The translations under genes and the position numbers were made by a program. The notes below the pieces were generated by a model, which saw nothing but the letters and a program-made list of their open reading frames with translations, was not told the origin of the DNA and did no database searches. A stretch of DNA of 64,000 bases, taken from Herbaspirillum sp. SJZ106 (lineage in GTDB: Bacteria > Pseudomonadota > Gammaproteobacteria > Burkholderiales > Burkholderiaceae_D). Shown piece after piece: positions 25,779-37,131 of the stretch; within the stretch, counting starts at the first letter, position 1; every line of letters starts with the position of its first letter. The stretch lies in contig NZ_VFNI01000001.1 in assembly GCF_006715495.1 (NCBI RefSeq), positions 558,001 through 622,000 on the forward strand, given 5' to 3'.

Positions 25779-26261
25779 TCAGTCGGCCAGCAGCTTGAGC
25801 AAGCCCTTGAGCGAATGGATGACGGTCTGTTCGCGCACGGCTTGCCGGTCGCCCGCAAACACCAGGCGCTCTGTATAGGTCTTGTCGCCCACCCGCCAGC
25901 CGAAGCAGACGGTGCCCACCGGCTTGCCCGGCACCGCGCCGCCAGGGCCGGCGATGCCGGTGGTGGAGACGGCCACATCGGAGTTGCTGTTGGCGACCGC
26001 GCTTTCAGCCATGGCGCCGGCGATCTCTTCGCTGACCGCGCCATGCAGCGCGATCATGGCTTCGGGAATGTCCAGCAGCTCGTTCTTGGAAGCGTTGGAA
26101 TAGGTCACGAAGCCGCAGTCGAACCATTCGGAGGAGCCGGCGATTTCCGTGATGGCGTGCGCGATGCCGCCTCCGGTACACGATTCGGCGGTGGCTAACA
26201 GCAGGTTCTTGGCCTTCAAGGCCTGGCCTACGCGGGCGGCTAAGTCAATCGTGGTGTCCAT
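25779..26261 (-). CDS. pncC: Nicotinamide-nucleotide amidase (CinA C-terminal family)
   Basis: Deamidates NMN to NaMN in NAD recycling. The 160-residue stand-alone CinA-C domain carries the hallmark LLLATAESCTGGGIAHAIT (catalytic Ser) and DVAVSTTGIAGPGGAVPGKPVGTV. Two in-frame ATGs exist. The one at 26261 has AAGGA 8 nt before it, while the one at 26270 directly abuts that AAGG, so I use 26261. Convergent with pyrF. Confidence 0.92.
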   Translation of the reverse strand: MDTTIDLAARVGQALKAKNLLLATAESCTGGGIAHAITEIAGSSEWFDCGFVTYSNASKNELLDIPEAMIALHGAVSEEIAGAMAESAVANSNSDVAVSTTGIAGPGGAVPGKPVGTVCFGWRVGDKTYTERLVFAGDRQAVREQTVIHSLKGLLKLLAD

Positions 26262-26388
26262 GAGTGTCATCCTTGGCTGTACCGTCGGCCGCTTCCAACG
26301 GCCGCGGTCGGTTGATCATGTGCATGCAGCAACAGGATACTCCCGTCTTCGCGATTCTTGAACCGGAATCTCGACGGCGTTGGGCAGA

Positions 26389-26940
26389 TCAGGCGTAGAC
26401 GCGCCAGAAGGCGAATACCAGCAGCGTATAGAAGGCCGCCACGATGTCGTCCCACATCACGCCGAAGCCGCCCTTGAAGCGGCGGTCGAACCAGGCGATC
26501 GGCGGCGGCTTGACCATGTCGAAGAAGCGGAACACGACAAACGCCGCCAGCTGCACCTTGAAGCCGGCCGGCGTCACCAGCACCAGCACCAGCCAGAAGG
26601 CGATGATCTCGTCCCACACCATGCTGCCGTCATCGGGCGAGTTGAGCGCGCGTCCGGTGCGATGGCAGGCCCAGATGCCGATCACGAAGCCGGCCACGAT
26701 GATGGCCAGCCAGTTGGCGGCGGTAAACACATGCGGCCAGCGTGCGGAAAGCACGTTATAGGAGAGCCAGGCCAGCAGCGTGCCGGCGGTGCCCGGCATG
26801 ATGGGCGAGAGGCCGCTGCCGAAGCCCTGCGCGATCCAGTGCGCCGGATGGGCCAGCATGAATTGGGCGTTGGCGCGGCGTTTCTTGTTGGCCGGCGCAG
26901 CGGCGGGCGGGGCGGACGGGGAGGAAAGGTCTGGGTTCAT
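26389..26940 (-). CDS. pgpA: Phosphatidylglycerophosphatase A
   Basis: Inner-membrane phosphatase making phosphatidylglycerol. 183 residues with four hydrophobic segments. Family motifs are present: IAQGFGSGLSPIMPGTAGTLLAW, then GSMVWDEIIAFW with the acidic pair, and FRFFDMVKPPPIAWFDRRFKGGFGVMWDDIVA. A polar, Ala/Pro-rich N-terminal tail precedes the core. Its ATG overlaps the thiL stop (ATGA), the classic thiL-pgpA coupling. Confidence 0.95.
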   Translation of the reverse strand: MNPDLSSPSAPPAAAPANKKRRANAQFMLAHPAHWIAQGFGSGLSPIMPGTAGTLLAWLSYNVLSARWPHVFTAANWLAIIVAGFVIGIWACHRTGRALNSPDDGSMVWDEIIAFWLVLVLVTPAGFKVQLAAFVVFRFFDMVKPPPIAWFDRRFKGGFGVMWDDIVAAFYTLLVFAFWRVYA

Positions 26941-27902
26941 GAGCGGAAATGATCGAAGGAGCCGAGCTCCAGCTGTAGCGGTTCGCCGCCGGCATCGACG
27001 AGGCGCAGGCCGGGGGCATGCTCCATCGTGCCCACGCGGGCGATTTCGACGCCGGCCGCATGTGCGGCCTTTTGCACGGCCTGGCGCAGGCGCACCGGGG
27101 CGGTGAAGCAGAGTTCGTAGTCGTCGCCGCCGCTGAGCGTGAAGCGGCGCCGCAGTTCAAGCTCGCGCTGCTGCAGCACATTGCCGGGCGGCAGGGCGTC
27201 TACGTCCAGCGTGGCGCCGAGGTTGGAGCGTTGCAGGATGTGGCCGAGGTCGCCGGCCAGGCCATCGGAGACGTCGATGGCGGCGTGCGCGATGCCGCGC
27301 AGCGCGATGCCCAGTTCCACGCGCGGCATGGGCTCATGCATGCGCGGCGCCGCCTGCAGCAGTTCTTGGTCGGACAGCGCAAGTTCGTTGCGGTAGCCGG
27401 CCAGCGCCAGGCGCGCGTCGCCCAGCGAGCCGGAAACCCAGATGTCGTCGCCGGCGCGGGCAGCATCGCGCCGCAGCGCCTGTTGCGGCGGCACTTCGCC
27501 GAACACTGTGATGCTGATGGTCAGCGGCCCCTTGGTGGTGTCGCCGCCGATCAGTTCGCAGCCGTGGCGGTCGGCCAGCGCCAGCATGCCGTTGGCGAAC
27601 GGCTCCAGCCATTCGGGATCGGCTGCGGGCAGGGCCAGCGCCAGGGTGAAGGCGATCGGCTTGGCGCCCATCGCGGCCAGGTCGGACAGGTTCACCGCCA
27701 GGCATTTGTGGCCCAGCGCCAGCGGATCGGCATCGGGGAAGAAATGGCGGCCGGATACCAGCATGTCGCTGGAGATGGCCAGTTGCATGCCCGGCGCCGG
27801 CGTCATCAGCGCGCAATCGTCGCCGACCCCGAGCGCCGTGCGACTGTCGGGAGCAAGCGGGCGGCTGAAATAGCGCGCAATAAGTTCGAATTCGGAGAGC
27901 AT
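26937..27902 (-). CDS. thiL: Thiamine-monophosphate kinase
   Basis: Phosphorylates thiamine phosphate to thiamine pyrophosphate. 321 residues of the AIRS/PurM fold. Visible motifs are GVGDDCALM, ISSDMLVSGRHFFPDADP, VNLSDLAAMGAKP, GGDTTKGPLTI and AIDVSDGLAGDLGHI, with LSGGDDYELCFT towards the C-terminus. It is first in a two-gene operon with pgpA. Confidence 0.95.
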   Translation of the reverse strand: MLSEFELIARYFSRPLAPDSRTALGVGDDCALMTPAPGMQLAISSDMLVSGRHFFPDADPLALGHKCLAVNLSDLAAMGAKPIAFTLALALPAADPEWLEPFANGMLALADRHGCELIGGDTTKGPLTISITVFGEVPPQQALRRDAARAGDDIWVSGSLGDARLALAGYRNELALSDQELLQAAPRMHEPMPRVELGIALRGIAHAAIDVSDGLAGDLGHILQRSNLGATLDVDALPPGNVLQQRELELRRRFTLSGGDDYELCFTAPVRLRQAVQKAAHAAGVEIARVGTMEHAPGLRLVDAGGEPLQLELGSFDHFRS

Positions 27903-28473
27903 GAGGCGATTGTAACTAATCTGTCATCGCTTCTGGAGGACAATATCGGCGTTCGCCGCTATGACCATTAATACGCCCGATAGAACGGGGAATCGGATGT
28001 TGCGCTGCAGCGAATGCACTGAAAGGGCGCGTTGTCCATGCGCCCCGGCATTTGGCGGCGGCGACGCAAAGCGACGCCGGGAAGAGGGCGGGCAGGGCAG
28101 GAGGCAGGGCGCCAGCGCATCGCCTCCATTCCTACGCACCGCTGCGGTGGGGCCAAAAGCCTTGCCGGCCAGCGCCGCCAGCCGCTAAGGACTTTCCACA
28201 AGGACGTTCCCGGCCGGCGCAGGCGAGTAAAGATTCGCCATTGATTCGCCATTGCCAAGCTGCGCCCAACGTGTGCCTATCGCGTCACTAACAGACGTCA
28301 ACTGCACCGCGAAGGGGCATGTTCGCGGACATCACGCGCCGCCGATGAAACGCCGCAAAGCCTGTTCCGGACTGGCTTTGCGCGGGGCAGCATGAAATCG
28401 GCGGCCTATGATTGAAGGCCGACCTCTGCTAGAATCGACGGTCTTCGCAAGTCAACATAGAGAATACAGAGTT
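27903..28473. other. Intergenic region between thiL and maeB
   Basis: 571 bp. It holds a perfect 11-bp tandem duplication (ATTCGCCATTG at 28233-28243 and 28244-28254), a 7-bp inverted repeat (CCGCGAA/TTCGCGG at 28307-28328) and the maeB promoter region. I find no convincing gene. Confidence 0.5.
28402..28435 (+). promoter_or_regulatory. Probable maeB promoter with overlapping inverted repeat
   Basis: Extended -10 element TGCTAGAAT ends at 28435. Just upstream, where the -35 would lie, is an inverted repeat CGGCCT-N8-AGGCCG (28402-28421), a candidate operator. The start codon is about 38 bp downstream. Confidence 0.45.
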
Positions 28474-30786
28474 ATGGATTCGATGATCAGTAAGAAAGAA
28501 GAAGTGCGTCAGCAACTTCGTCAGGCAGCGCTGGAGTACCACGAGTTTCCGACACCGGGCAAGATCAGCGTCACTCCCACCAAGCTGCTGACCAACCAGC
28601 GTGATCTCTCCCTGGCGTATTCTCCCGGCGTGGCCGCGGCTTGCGAAGAAATCGTGGCCGACCCGGCCAACGCATTCAAATACACCGCCCGCGGCAACCT
28701 GGTGGCCGTCATCAGCAACGGCACCGCCGTGCTGGGCCTGGGCAACATCGGCCCGCTGGCTTCCAAGCCGGTGATGGAAGGCAAGGGCGTGCTGTTCAAG
28801 AAGTTCGCCGGCATCGATGTGTTCGACATCGAAGTCAATGAAAATGACCCGGACAAGCTGATCGACGTGATCGCCGCCCTGGAGCCTACCTTCGGCGGCA
28901 TCAACCTGGAAGACATCAAGGCGCCGGAGTGCTTCTACATCGAGCGCAAGCTGCGCGAGCGGATGAAGATCCCGGTCTTCCACGATGACCAGCACGGCAC
29001 CGCCATCATCGTCGGCGCGGCCATCCTCAACGGCCTGAAGGTGGTCGGCAAGAACATCAAGGAAGTCAAGCTGGTGGTCTCCGGCGCCGGCGCGGCCGCG
29101 CTGGCCTGCCTGGACCTGATCGTCGACCTCGGCTTCCCGATCGAGAACATCTACGTCACCGACCTGGCCGGCGTGGTCTACAAGGGCCGCACCGAACTGA
29201 TGGATCCGGACAAGGAGCGTTTCGCCCGCGAAACCGACGCCCGCACCCTGGCCGAAGTCATCCCCAATGCCGACATTTTCCTGGGCCTGTCCGCCGCCGG
29301 CGTGTTGAAGCAGGACATGGTCAAGCAGATGGCGCCGCGTCCGCTGGTGCTGGCGCTGGCCAACCCGACCCCGGAAATCCTGCCGGAAGACGTCAAGGCC
29401 GTGCGCGACGACGCCATCATCGCCACCGGCCGTTCGGACTATCCGAACCAGGTCAACAACGTGCTGTGCTTCCCGTACATCTTCCGCGGCGCGCTGGATT
29501 CGGGCGCGACCACCATCACCCGCGAGATGGAAATCGCCACCGTGCACGCCATCGCCGAGCTGGCGCAGGCCGAGCAGTCCGACATCGTGGCCGCCACCTA
29601 CGGCGTGACCAACCTGTCCTTCGGCCCGGAATACATCATTCCCAAGCCGTTCGACCCGCGCCTGATGATCAAGATCGCGCCGGCCGTCGCGCGCGCGGCC
29701 GAGACTTCCGGCGTGGCCGCCCGTCCGATCCAGGACATGAATGCCTACGTCGAGAAGCTGGAGCAGTTCGTCTACCACAGCGGCACTTTCATGCGCCCGA
29801 TCTTCCAGGTCGCCAAGAAGGCCGCCGAAGCCAAGAAGCGCATTGTCTACGCCGAAGGCGAAGAAGAGCGCGTGCTGCGCGCGGTGCAGGTGATCGTCGA
29901 CGAAAACCTGGCCAAGCCGATCCTGGTGGGCCGCCCGGAAGTGCTGGAACAGCGCATCAAGAAATTCGGCCTGCGCCTGCGTCCGGGCGCTGACTTCGAA
30001 GTCATCAACCCTAACTTTGACAACCGCTATCGCGACTACTGGCAGACTTTCCTGGAAATGTCGCGCCGCAAGGGCGTCACCGAGCAGTACGCCAAGCTGG
30101 AAATGCGCCGCCGCCACACCCTGATCGGTTCCATGGCGATCCACAAGGGCGACGCCGACGGCATGATCTGCGGCACCTACGGCACCACCCAGCTGCACCT
30201 GCACTACATCGACCAGGTGCTGGGCAAGCGCGAAGGCGTGAACGTGTACGCGGCGATGAACGCCGTGATCCTGCCGAACCGCCAGCTGGTGCTGGTCGAC
30301 ACCCACGTCAACGAGAACCCGAACGCGCACGAGCTGGCCGAGATCACCATCCTGGCCGCCGAGGAAATGCGCCGCTTCGGCCTGCATCCGCGCGCTGCGC
30401 TGCTGTCGCATTCGAACTTCGGTTCCAGCAACAGCGAATCGGCCCGCAAGATGCGCGAGGCGCTGGCGATCCTCCGTGAAATGGCGCCGGACCTGGAAGT
30501 GGACGGCGAAATGCATGGCGACACCGCGCTCGACAGCAAGCTGCTCAACGCCGTGATCCCCGACTCGCCGTTGAAGGGCGACGCCAACCTGCTGGTCATG
30601 CCCAATATCGACGCGGCCAACATCGCCTACAACTTGTTGAAGACCGCATCGGGCAACGGCGTGGCGATCGGCCCCATCCTGCTGGGTTGCGCCAAGCCGG
30701 TCCATATCCTGACGCCGTCGGCAACGGTTCGCCGCATCATCAACATGACGGCGCTGTGCGTGATGGACGCGTTGTCGGAGCGTTGA
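28474..30786 (+). CDS. maeB: NADP-dependent malic enzyme (MaeB type, fused to phosphotransacetylase-like domain)
   Basis: Oxidatively decarboxylates malate to pyruvate with NADPH. 770 residues, full MaeB length. The N-terminal malic-enzyme domain (about 1-430) shows [46 protein letters not shown] and the NADP fold [15 protein letters not shown]. The C-terminal PTA-like domain (about 440-770) serves regulation in characterised relatives. The start at 28474 is chosen over an open extension to 28408; another ATG lies at 28483. Malate supply fits the nearby dicarboxylate-uptake genes. Confidence 0.95.
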   Translation: MDSMISKKEEVRQQLRQAALEYHEFPTPGKISVTPTKLLTNQRDLSLAYSPGVAAACEEIVADPANAFKYTARGNLVAVISNGTAVLGLGNIGPLASKPVMEGKGVLFKKFAGIDVFDIEVNENDPDKLIDVIAALEPTFGGINLEDIKAPECFYIERKLRERMKIPVFHDDQHGTAIIVGAAILNGLKVVGKNIKEVKLVVSGAGAAALACLDLIVDLGFPIENIYVTDLAGVVYKGRTELMDPDKERFARETDARTLAEVIPNADIFLGLSAAGVLKQDMVKQMAPRPLVLALANPTPEILPEDVKAVRDDAIIATGRSDYPNQVNNVLCFPYIFRGALDSGATTITREMEIATVHAIAELAQAEQSDIVAATYGVTNLSFGPEYIIPKPFDPRLMIKIAPAVARAAETSGVAARPIQDMNAYVEKLEQFVYHSGTFMRPIFQVAKKAAEAKKRIVYAEGEEERVLRAVQVIVDENLAKPILVGRPEVLEQRIKKFGLRLRPGADFEVINPNFDNRYRDYWQTFLEMSRRKGVTEQYAKLEMRRRHTLIGSMAIHKGDADGMICGTYGTTQLHLHYIDQVLGKREGVNVYAAMNAVILPNRQLVLVDTHVNENPNAHELAEITILAAEEMRRFGLHPRAALLSHSNFGSSNSESARKMREALAILREMAPDLEVDGEMHGDTALDSKLLNAVIPDSPLKGDANLLVMPNIDAANIAYNLLKTASGNGVAIGPILLGCAKPVHILTPSATVRRIINMTALCVMDALSER

Positions 30787-30818
30787 CCGGTAGCCGCACA
30801 GGCAAACAGCGGTACCGG

Positions 30819-30854
30819 AAAAACGGCGCATGTCGAAAGACATGCGCCGTTTTT
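30819..30854 (+). terminator. Terminator of maeB
   Basis: A 16-bp perfect stem (A5 CGGCGCATGTC with GACATGCGCCG T5) with a GAAA tetraloop, then C and T5. Confidence 0.95.
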
Positions 30855-30929
30855 CTTTTTTTGCTCCGATGGCTGCTGTCCTCGTTCCGAGTCCGCAGTC
30901 TCTGCAATGCAGCTGGATGGAATCCCGCA

Positions 30930-30948
30930 AATGCCGCATTGCGGCATT
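30930..30948 (+). promoter_or_regulatory. Candidate enhancer (DctD-type upstream activator) palindrome
   Basis: AATGCCGCA-T-TGCGGCATT is a perfect 9-bp inverted repeat centred about 115 bp upstream of the -24/-12 promoter, the usual distance for a sigma-54 activator site. The DctD gene lies downstream in the same region. Confidence 0.55.
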
Positions 30949-31046
30949 CCGGACATCCGCACGATTGTTGCGCCGCGGTGAGATTTCTTTTCGGGAAAAT
31001 CCTTTGAAAACAGAGGCTTAACAAGCCGCCCAAGCCGGCCTCCCTC

Positions 31047-31062
31047 TGGCACGAAGCCTGCA
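31047..31062 (+). promoter_or_regulatory. Sigma-54 (-24/-12) promoter
   Basis: TGGCACGAAGCCTGCA matches the consensus TGGCAC-N5-TTGCA at every defined position but one, with the required 10-bp spacing between GG and GC. Transcription would start near 31073, giving a leader of about 180 nt to the transporter start. Confidence 0.75.
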
Positions 31063-31254
31063 ATACATCGACAAAGCAGGCGGAGGCAGACACGATGCAG
31101 GCCATTCTTTCGCACGCGCATTGGCGTCGCGTCTATCTCCCATTTCACCGCCCTCGACAACGCATCCGCTCCGGCCATCCGGCGCCGGATGGGGCGAGGG
31201 CATACACAACGCGTCGCACCAGACAGGAAGGGGCGGCGACAACAGGAGATCTCC

Positions 31255-32616
31255 ATGAGCGGCAAACAGCAATTGAGCCCGGCGGAATACCGCAAGCGCA
31301 TCTTCGCCATCCTCGGCGCGTCATCAGGCAACCTGGTCGAATGGTTCGACTTCTACGTCTATTCCTTCTGCGCGATCTATTTCGCGCCGGCCTTCTTCCC
31401 CAAGGGCGATCCGACTTCGCAATTGTTGAATACTGCCGGCGTGTTCGCCGCCGGCTTCCTGATGCGCCCGATCGGCGGCTGGCTGTTCGGCCGCATCGCC
31501 GACAAGCATGGCCGCAAGACGTCCATGCTGATTTCGGTGCTGATGATGTGCGGCGGCTCGCTGGCCGTGGCGGTGATGCCGACCTACGCCGCCATCGGCG
31601 CCTGGGCGCCGGCGCTGCTGTTGGTGGCGCGCCTGTTCCAGGGGCTTTCGGTCGGCGGCGAGTACGGTACCTCGGCCACCTACATGAGTGAAGTGGCGCC
31701 CAACGGCCGCCGCGGTTTCTTCGCTTCTTTCCAGTATGTGACGCTGATCGGCGGACAACTGCTGGCGGTGCTGGTGTTGTTCGGCATGCAGCAGTGGCTG
31801 AGCAAGGAAGAGCTGATGGCCTGGGGCTGGCGCGTGCCGTTCGTGCTGGGCGCCCTGGGGGCGCTGGTGGCGATGTACCTGCGCAGCTCGCTGGCCGAGA
31901 CTGCCTCGGCAGATGTGCGCAAGAAAAAGGATGCCGGCACCCTCAAGGGCTTGCTGCAGCACAAGCGCGCCTTTATCAACGTGGTCGGCTTCACCGCCGG
32001 CGGCTCGCTGATGTTCTATACCTTCACCACCTACATGCAGAAATACCTGGTCAACACCGCCGGCATGGACCCCAAGGTGGTCAATGGCGTGATGACCGGC
32101 GCATTGTTCGTGTACATGATCCTGCAGCCGATTTTCGGCGCCATCTCGGACAAGATCGGCCGCCGCAATTCGATGCTGTGTTTCGCCTTCCTGGGCATGG
32201 TGTGCACCTTCCCCATCCTGCATTTCCTGAAAGACGTATCCAGTCCGTACGCAGCGTTCGGCTTGGCCATCCTGGCCCTGACCATCGTCAGCTTTTACAC
32301 ATCGATCGGCGGCCTGATCAAGGCCGAGATGTTCCCGGCCGAGGTGCGCGCGCTGGGCGTGGGCCTGTCGTATGCGGTGGGCAATGCCATCTTCGGCGGC
32401 TCGGCTGAATTCGTGGCGCTGTCGCTGAAGTCTGCCGGCATGGAGTCGGCGTTCTACTGGTACGTGTCCGCCATGTGCCTGGTGGCGCTGATCGTGTCCC
32501 TGCGCATGCCTGATCCGCAACGCGACGGCCATTTGCATGATGACGTACACGTCGATGACGGCGCCGGCGATACCGGCGCGGTTGCTGGCGGCGCCAAGGC
32601 GCATAAGCCGGCCTGA
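31255..32616 (+). CDS. MFS transporter, metabolite:H+ symporter family (KgtP/dicarboxylate-like)
   Basis: 453-residue inner-membrane symporter with 12 predicted segments. MHS-family features are [28 protein letters not shown] near the N-terminus, the motif [13 protein letters not shown] between segments 2 and 3, and [21 protein letters not shown]. It is closest to alpha-ketoglutarate permease (KgtP) by pattern. AGGAGA precedes the ATG at 31255. A sigma-54 promoter upstream and dctBD downstream suggest C4-dicarboxylate or 2-oxoglutarate uptake under DctD control. Confidence 0.88.
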   Translation: MSGKQQLSPAEYRKRIFAILGASSGNLVEWFDFYVYSFCAIYFAPAFFPKGDPTSQLLNTAGVFAAGFLMRPIGGWLFGRIADKHGRKTSMLISVLMMCGGSLAVAVMPTYAAIGAWAPALLLVARLFQGLSVGGEYGTSATYMSEVAPNGRRGFFASFQYVTLIGGQLLAVLVLFGMQQWLSKEELMAWGWRVPFVLGALGALVAMYLRSSLAETASADVRKKKDAGTLKGLLQHKRAFINVVGFTAGGSLMFYTFTTYMQKYLVNTAGMDPKVVNGVMTGALFVYMILQPIFGAISDKIGRRNSMLCFAFLGMVCTFPILHFLKDVSSPYAAFGLAILALTIVSFYTSIGGLIKAEMFPAEVRALGVGLSYAVGNAIFGGSAEFVALSLKSAGMESAFYWYVSAMCLVALIVSLRMPDPQRDGHLHDDVHVDDGAGDTGAVAGGAKAHKPA

Positions 32617-32684
32617 TCCCCGGGGCAGCGCGGATGCGGCAAGGCCGGCTTCATCCGCGTTATCATTACGGAAAACCATGGCTG

Positions 32685-32712
32685 GACGCGGCGCCTTTTC
32701 AGGCGCCGCGTC
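32685..32712 (+). terminator. GC-rich hairpin between the MHS transporter and dctB
   Basis: 11-bp perfect stem GACGCGGCGCC/GGCGCCGCGTC with loop TTTTCA, without a T-tract. It could stabilise the transporter mRNA end or reduce read-through. Confidence 0.45.
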
Positions 32713-32773
32713 GTATCCGGAGCCCATACACCGGCGGACATCCGGCCGTATCATCTTCCCACCACACGAGCGC

Positions 32774-34573
32774 ATGAGAGCCAGAAGAAACCTGCTGCTG
32801 TTCCTCGCTTTCATCGCGGCAACACTGGCCGTATGCGGCGTCACCTACCAGCTCAGCCTGCGCAAGGCCACTGCCGATCAAAACAGCCTGGGCTCGGCGC
32901 AGTTGCAGATCGTGGCCATGGACCTGGAATCCATCCTGCAGAAATACGAAACCCTGCCATTCGCGCTCGGTTTCCAGGCCGACGTGCGCCGGGTGCTGCA
33001 GCACCCCGAGGACGCCGCCGCAGTCGACCGGCTCAACCGCGCCTTCAAGATCATCCAGCGCCAGTCTCGCGCCGTGCATATCTTCATGCTCAATGCCGCC
33101 GGCATGACGCTGGCCTCCAGCAACTGGGACGAGGAATTCAGTTTCGTCGGCCGCGATTTCGGTTTCCGTCCCTATTTCCGCGAGGCCGTGCAAGGCAGGG
33201 CGGGGCGTTTCTACGGCATCGGCAACATCTCCAGCGAACCGGGCTACTTCATTGCGCAACCGATCTACCGCAGCCAGGACCAGGTCTCGGGCGATGCGCC
33301 GATCGGCGTGATGGTGGTCAAGGTCGACCTGGCCGAATTCGAACACACCTGGAGTAGCAGCGACGACCCGATCGCCCTGACCGACGCTAGCGGCGTAGTC
33401 TTCCTCAGCAACCGTGCGGAGTGGAAATACCACAGCCTCAGACCGCTGAGCGCGCCCATGCAGCGTGAGCTGGAAGGCACGCACCAGTACGCCGACCTGC
33501 CCATCGCGCCGGTGACCACCTTGCCCAAGGCCTTGCAGCGCGGTTTCGGCGAACATGTGGCGCGGCCCGTTTCCAAGCTCGGATGGGAACTGATGCTGTA
33601 CCCGTCGCGGGCGCGCGTGGTGCGCTCGGCCACGCTGGCGACGCTGGCCGCGGCCTTGTTCATGGCGGCGCTGGCGATTTCGCTGCTGGCCTGGTACCAG
33701 CACCGGCGCCGCGTGCAGGAGCGGCTGGAGTCGCGCGATGCCCTGCGGCGCGCGGCAGCGGAACTGGATTTACGCATCGCCCAGCGCACCCGTGAATTGA
33801 CCGCCGCCAACCAGGCCATCGCCGCCAAGTACGACAAACTGCAACAGACCGAAACGCTTTTGCGCACCACCCAGAACGAGCTGGTGCAGGCCGGCAAGCT
33901 GGCCATGCTGGGCCAGATGGCCGCCGGCGTGACGCACGAGCTGAACCAGCCGCTGGCGGCCATCCGCGCCTTCGCCGACAATTCGGTGAAGTTCCTGGCG
34001 CGCGGCCAGACCGCGCAGGCGGCGGAAAACCTGGAACACATCAGCAGCGCCAGCGCCCACATGGGCAAGATCATCGCCCAACTGAAGGGCTTCGCCCGCA
34101 AGAGCGGCGACCTGGTGGCAACGGTGGACTTGCGCCGCGCGATCGAGGCGGCGGTGCTGTTGCTGGGCAGCGAGTTCCAGCACCACGGCGCGGACATCGC
34201 CATCGACATCCGCCAGCCGGCCAGCATCACCGGCGACGGGGTACGCACCGAGCAGGTCCTGATCAACCTGTTGCGCAATGCGCTGGATGCGATCGAAGAC
34301 GCGCCGCGCAAGCAGGTTTGCGTGAGCCTGGATGTTGAGGACGGGCAGGCCGTGGTGCGCATCCGCGACTCGGGCGCGGGCATTCCCGATGAGGTAGCGC
34401 CGCACCTGTTCGAGCCTTTCTTTACCACCAAATCGTCCAGCAAGGGGCTGGGCCTGGGACTGGCGATTTCCTCGTCCATCGTGCAGGCGATGAACGGCCA
34501 GCTCGCCGCGCATAATCATGAGCAGGGCGGAGCCGAATTCATCGTGCGCCTGCCGCTGCAAAACAACGGCTGA
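32774..34573 (+). CDS. dctB: C4-dicarboxylate sensor histidine kinase DctB
   Basis: 599-residue membrane kinase. A first transmembrane helix (about 7-25) and a second at about 295-315 flank a double-PAS periplasmic sensor (QRQSRAVHIFMLNAAGMTLASSNWDEEFSFVGRDFGFRPYF, FYGIGNISSEPGYFIAQPIY), the dicarboxylate-binding region in DctB. A coiled-coil linker follows, then the H-box AAGVTHELNQPLAAIRAFADN and ATP-binding motifs NLLRNALDAIED, DSGAGIPDEV and GLGLGLAISSSIV. dctD follows after 4 nt. The window has no DctA or DctPQM, so the adjacent MHS transporter is the likely target. Confidence 0.92.
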   Translation: MRARRNLLLFLAFIAATLAVCGVTYQLSLRKATADQNSLGSAQLQIVAMDLESILQKYETLPFALGFQADVRRVLQHPEDAAAVDRLNRAFKIIQRQSRAVHIFMLNAAGMTLASSNWDEEFSFVGRDFGFRPYFREAVQGRAGRFYGIGNISSEPGYFIAQPIYRSQDQVSGDAPIGVMVVKVDLAEFEHTWSSSDDPIALTDASGVVFLSNRAEWKYHSLRPLSAPMQRELEGTHQYADLPIAPVTTLPKALQRGFGEHVARPVSKLGWELMLYPSRARVVRSATLATLAAALFMAALAISLLAWYQHRRRVQERLESRDALRRAAAELDLRIAQRTRELTAANQAIAAKYDKLQQTETLLRTTQNELVQAGKLAMLGQMAAGVTHELNQPLAAIRAFADNSVKFLARGQTAQAAENLEHISSASAHMGKIIAQLKGFARKSGDLVATVDLRRAIEAAVLLLGSEFQHHGADIAIDIRQPASITGDGVRTEQVLINLLRNALDAIEDAPRKQVCVSLDVEDGQAVVRIRDSGAGIPDEVAPHLFEPFFTTKSSSKGLGLGLAISSSIVQAMNGQLAAHNHEQGGAEFIVRLPLQNNG

Positions 34574-34577
34574 CACC

Positions 34578-35936
<1,359 letters not shown>

Positions 35937-35976
35937 GTGCAGTAATCGTGCCGTCGAAAACAGGAGTAGGTTGACG

Positions 35977-36013
35977 AAAAAAACGCCGCGGATGATTTCG
36001 CGGCGTTTTTTTT
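35977..36013. terminator. Bidirectional terminator after dctD
   Basis: A 14-bp stem (A7 CGCCGCG with CGCGGCG T7) around an 8-nt loop, between dctD and the convergent lipoprotein operon. Confidence 0.93.
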
Positions 36014-36061
36014 GGGGAGAAATTGCGTCATATGGCACTGCATGCCCGCAAATCGTTTTCC

Positions 36062-36724
36062 TCAGTCTTTTTCATATTGAGGTGAACGAGGGCCGTAAAG
36101 CATGCCGTTTTTATGGCCGGCCATCAGCAGGCGCTGGCTGGCGATGCCTGCCATGTTGAAGCTGGCATCGCTCATTGTTCCGATGATCTGGTTGACCACC
36201 GCCGAGACCAGTATGCCGATCAGGCCATTTTGATTTTGCTGGCTTTCGGCAGAGGATGCGGAGGCCGACCCTTCCCACAGCACCTTGCCGGAACGCAGGT
36301 CGAGCAACTTGGCATCGGCCGACACCACGGTTGCGCTGCTGACTACTTTGTAAGAGGTGCCATAGTCCTTGACATTGATGTACAGGGCTGAGTCCGCGCC
36401 AAAGATCTGGCGCAGCTTGGGCGGGGGCAGGTCATGTATGTCGGCGGGATTGCTCAAGCCGTTTTGCTTGAATGTTTCTGCCGCCAGCGACACCGGGATC
36501 ACATAGTAGCCGGACTCAGCCAAGGGGTAGGTGACCTGGGACATCATGCCGTAGCTGGCAGCCACCTCAGGCGAGCTGTTCAGCGGCGGCAGCACCAGGA
36601 TGGAGGCCGGGCGCGCCTGCTTGAATTCGGCATAATCGTAAGGCTTTTGCTGGGTGGCGCAACCGCTCGCCAGCACTGCGAGCAGCAGGGCAGCGGCTGC
36701 TGCCTTGAATTTTCCGGGCATCAT
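36062..36724 (-). CDS. DUF799/GNA1162-family lipoprotein
   Basis: 220 residues. The signal peptide has lipobox VLASGCATQ (Cys about 22), then a DUF799 domain: RPASILVLPPLNSSPEVAASYGMMSQVTYPLAESGYYVIPVSLA at about 39-82, a SALYINVKDYGTSYKV segment and VVNQIIGTMSDASFNMAG. The family includes the Neisseria surface lipoprotein GNA1162, whose fold resembles a TolB-type domain. Its ATG overlaps the stop of the DUF4810 gene (ATGA). Last gene of a three-lipoprotein operon of unknown role. Confidence 0.88.
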   Translation of the reverse strand: MMPGKFKAAAAALLLAVLASGCATQQKPYDYAEFKQARPASILVLPPLNSSPEVAASYGMMSQVTYPLAESGYYVIPVSLAAETFKQNGLSNPADIHDLPPPKLRQIFGADSALYINVKDYGTSYKVVSSATVVSADAKLLDLRSGKVLWEGSASASSAESQQNQNGLIGILVSAVVNQIIGTMSDASFNMAGIASQRLLMAGHKNGMLYGPRSPQYEKD

Positions 36725-37086
36725 TTCGCTACTCCTTTTTTGTAATTGCGCATCAGGAAATCCATGTATGGGGTTGATTCAGGAAACAGCGTCTTTTCGG
36801 TTTCGAGTTCCTGCACCAGTTGATCTTCCTTGCCGATGGCGGCATAGAGCATGCCCAGATGGGCGTGGTATCCCGGTGGGACGGCTTCGCCCTTGGCGCG
36901 AATTTTTTGCAGGCTTTCTTCCAGTGCTGCGATCTGCTGCTCGTTGCCGTCGCCTTCGGACTTGAAGTGGGCATAGACCTGCTGTTGATAGTTGCCCCAT
37001 CCATACAGCGACTTGTGCTGGTTGGCACAACCGGTCAGCATGATGGCCAAACCGGCCGCCAGGCTTGTTGCAAGATATTTTTTCAT
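36721..37086 (-). CDS. DUF4810 lipoprotein
   Basis: 121 residues. The signal peptide has lipobox IMLTGCANQ (Cys about 20), then the DUF4810 pattern SLYGWGNYQQQVYAHFKSEGD and a helical, TPR-like remainder (EEQIAALEESLQKI-type and PPGYHAHLGMLYAAIGKEDQLVQELETEKTLFPES). It is the middle gene of the CsgG-DUF4810-DUF799 trio, and the helical repeat character suggests a scaffold between the other two. Function unproven. Confidence 0.86.
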   Translation of the reverse strand: MKKYLATSLAAGLAIMLTGCANQHKSLYGWGNYQQQVYAHFKSEGDGNEQQIAALEESLQKIRAKGEAVPPGYHAHLGMLYAAIGKEDQLVQELETEKTLFPESTPYMDFLMRNYKKGVAK

Positions 37087-37131
37087 ACTGTTTTCTTGTT
37101 GGTTGACGAGTGCGGTTGCTGCTGTTGGTTT

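Larger units (their letters stand above)
30787..31254. other. Regulatory region between maeB and the MHS transporter
   Basis: 468 bp containing the maeB terminator (30819-30854), a perfect palindrome (30930-30948) and a strong sigma-54 promoter match (31047-31062). The remaining approximately 190 nt is an untranslated leader in which I see no gene. Confidence 0.6.
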
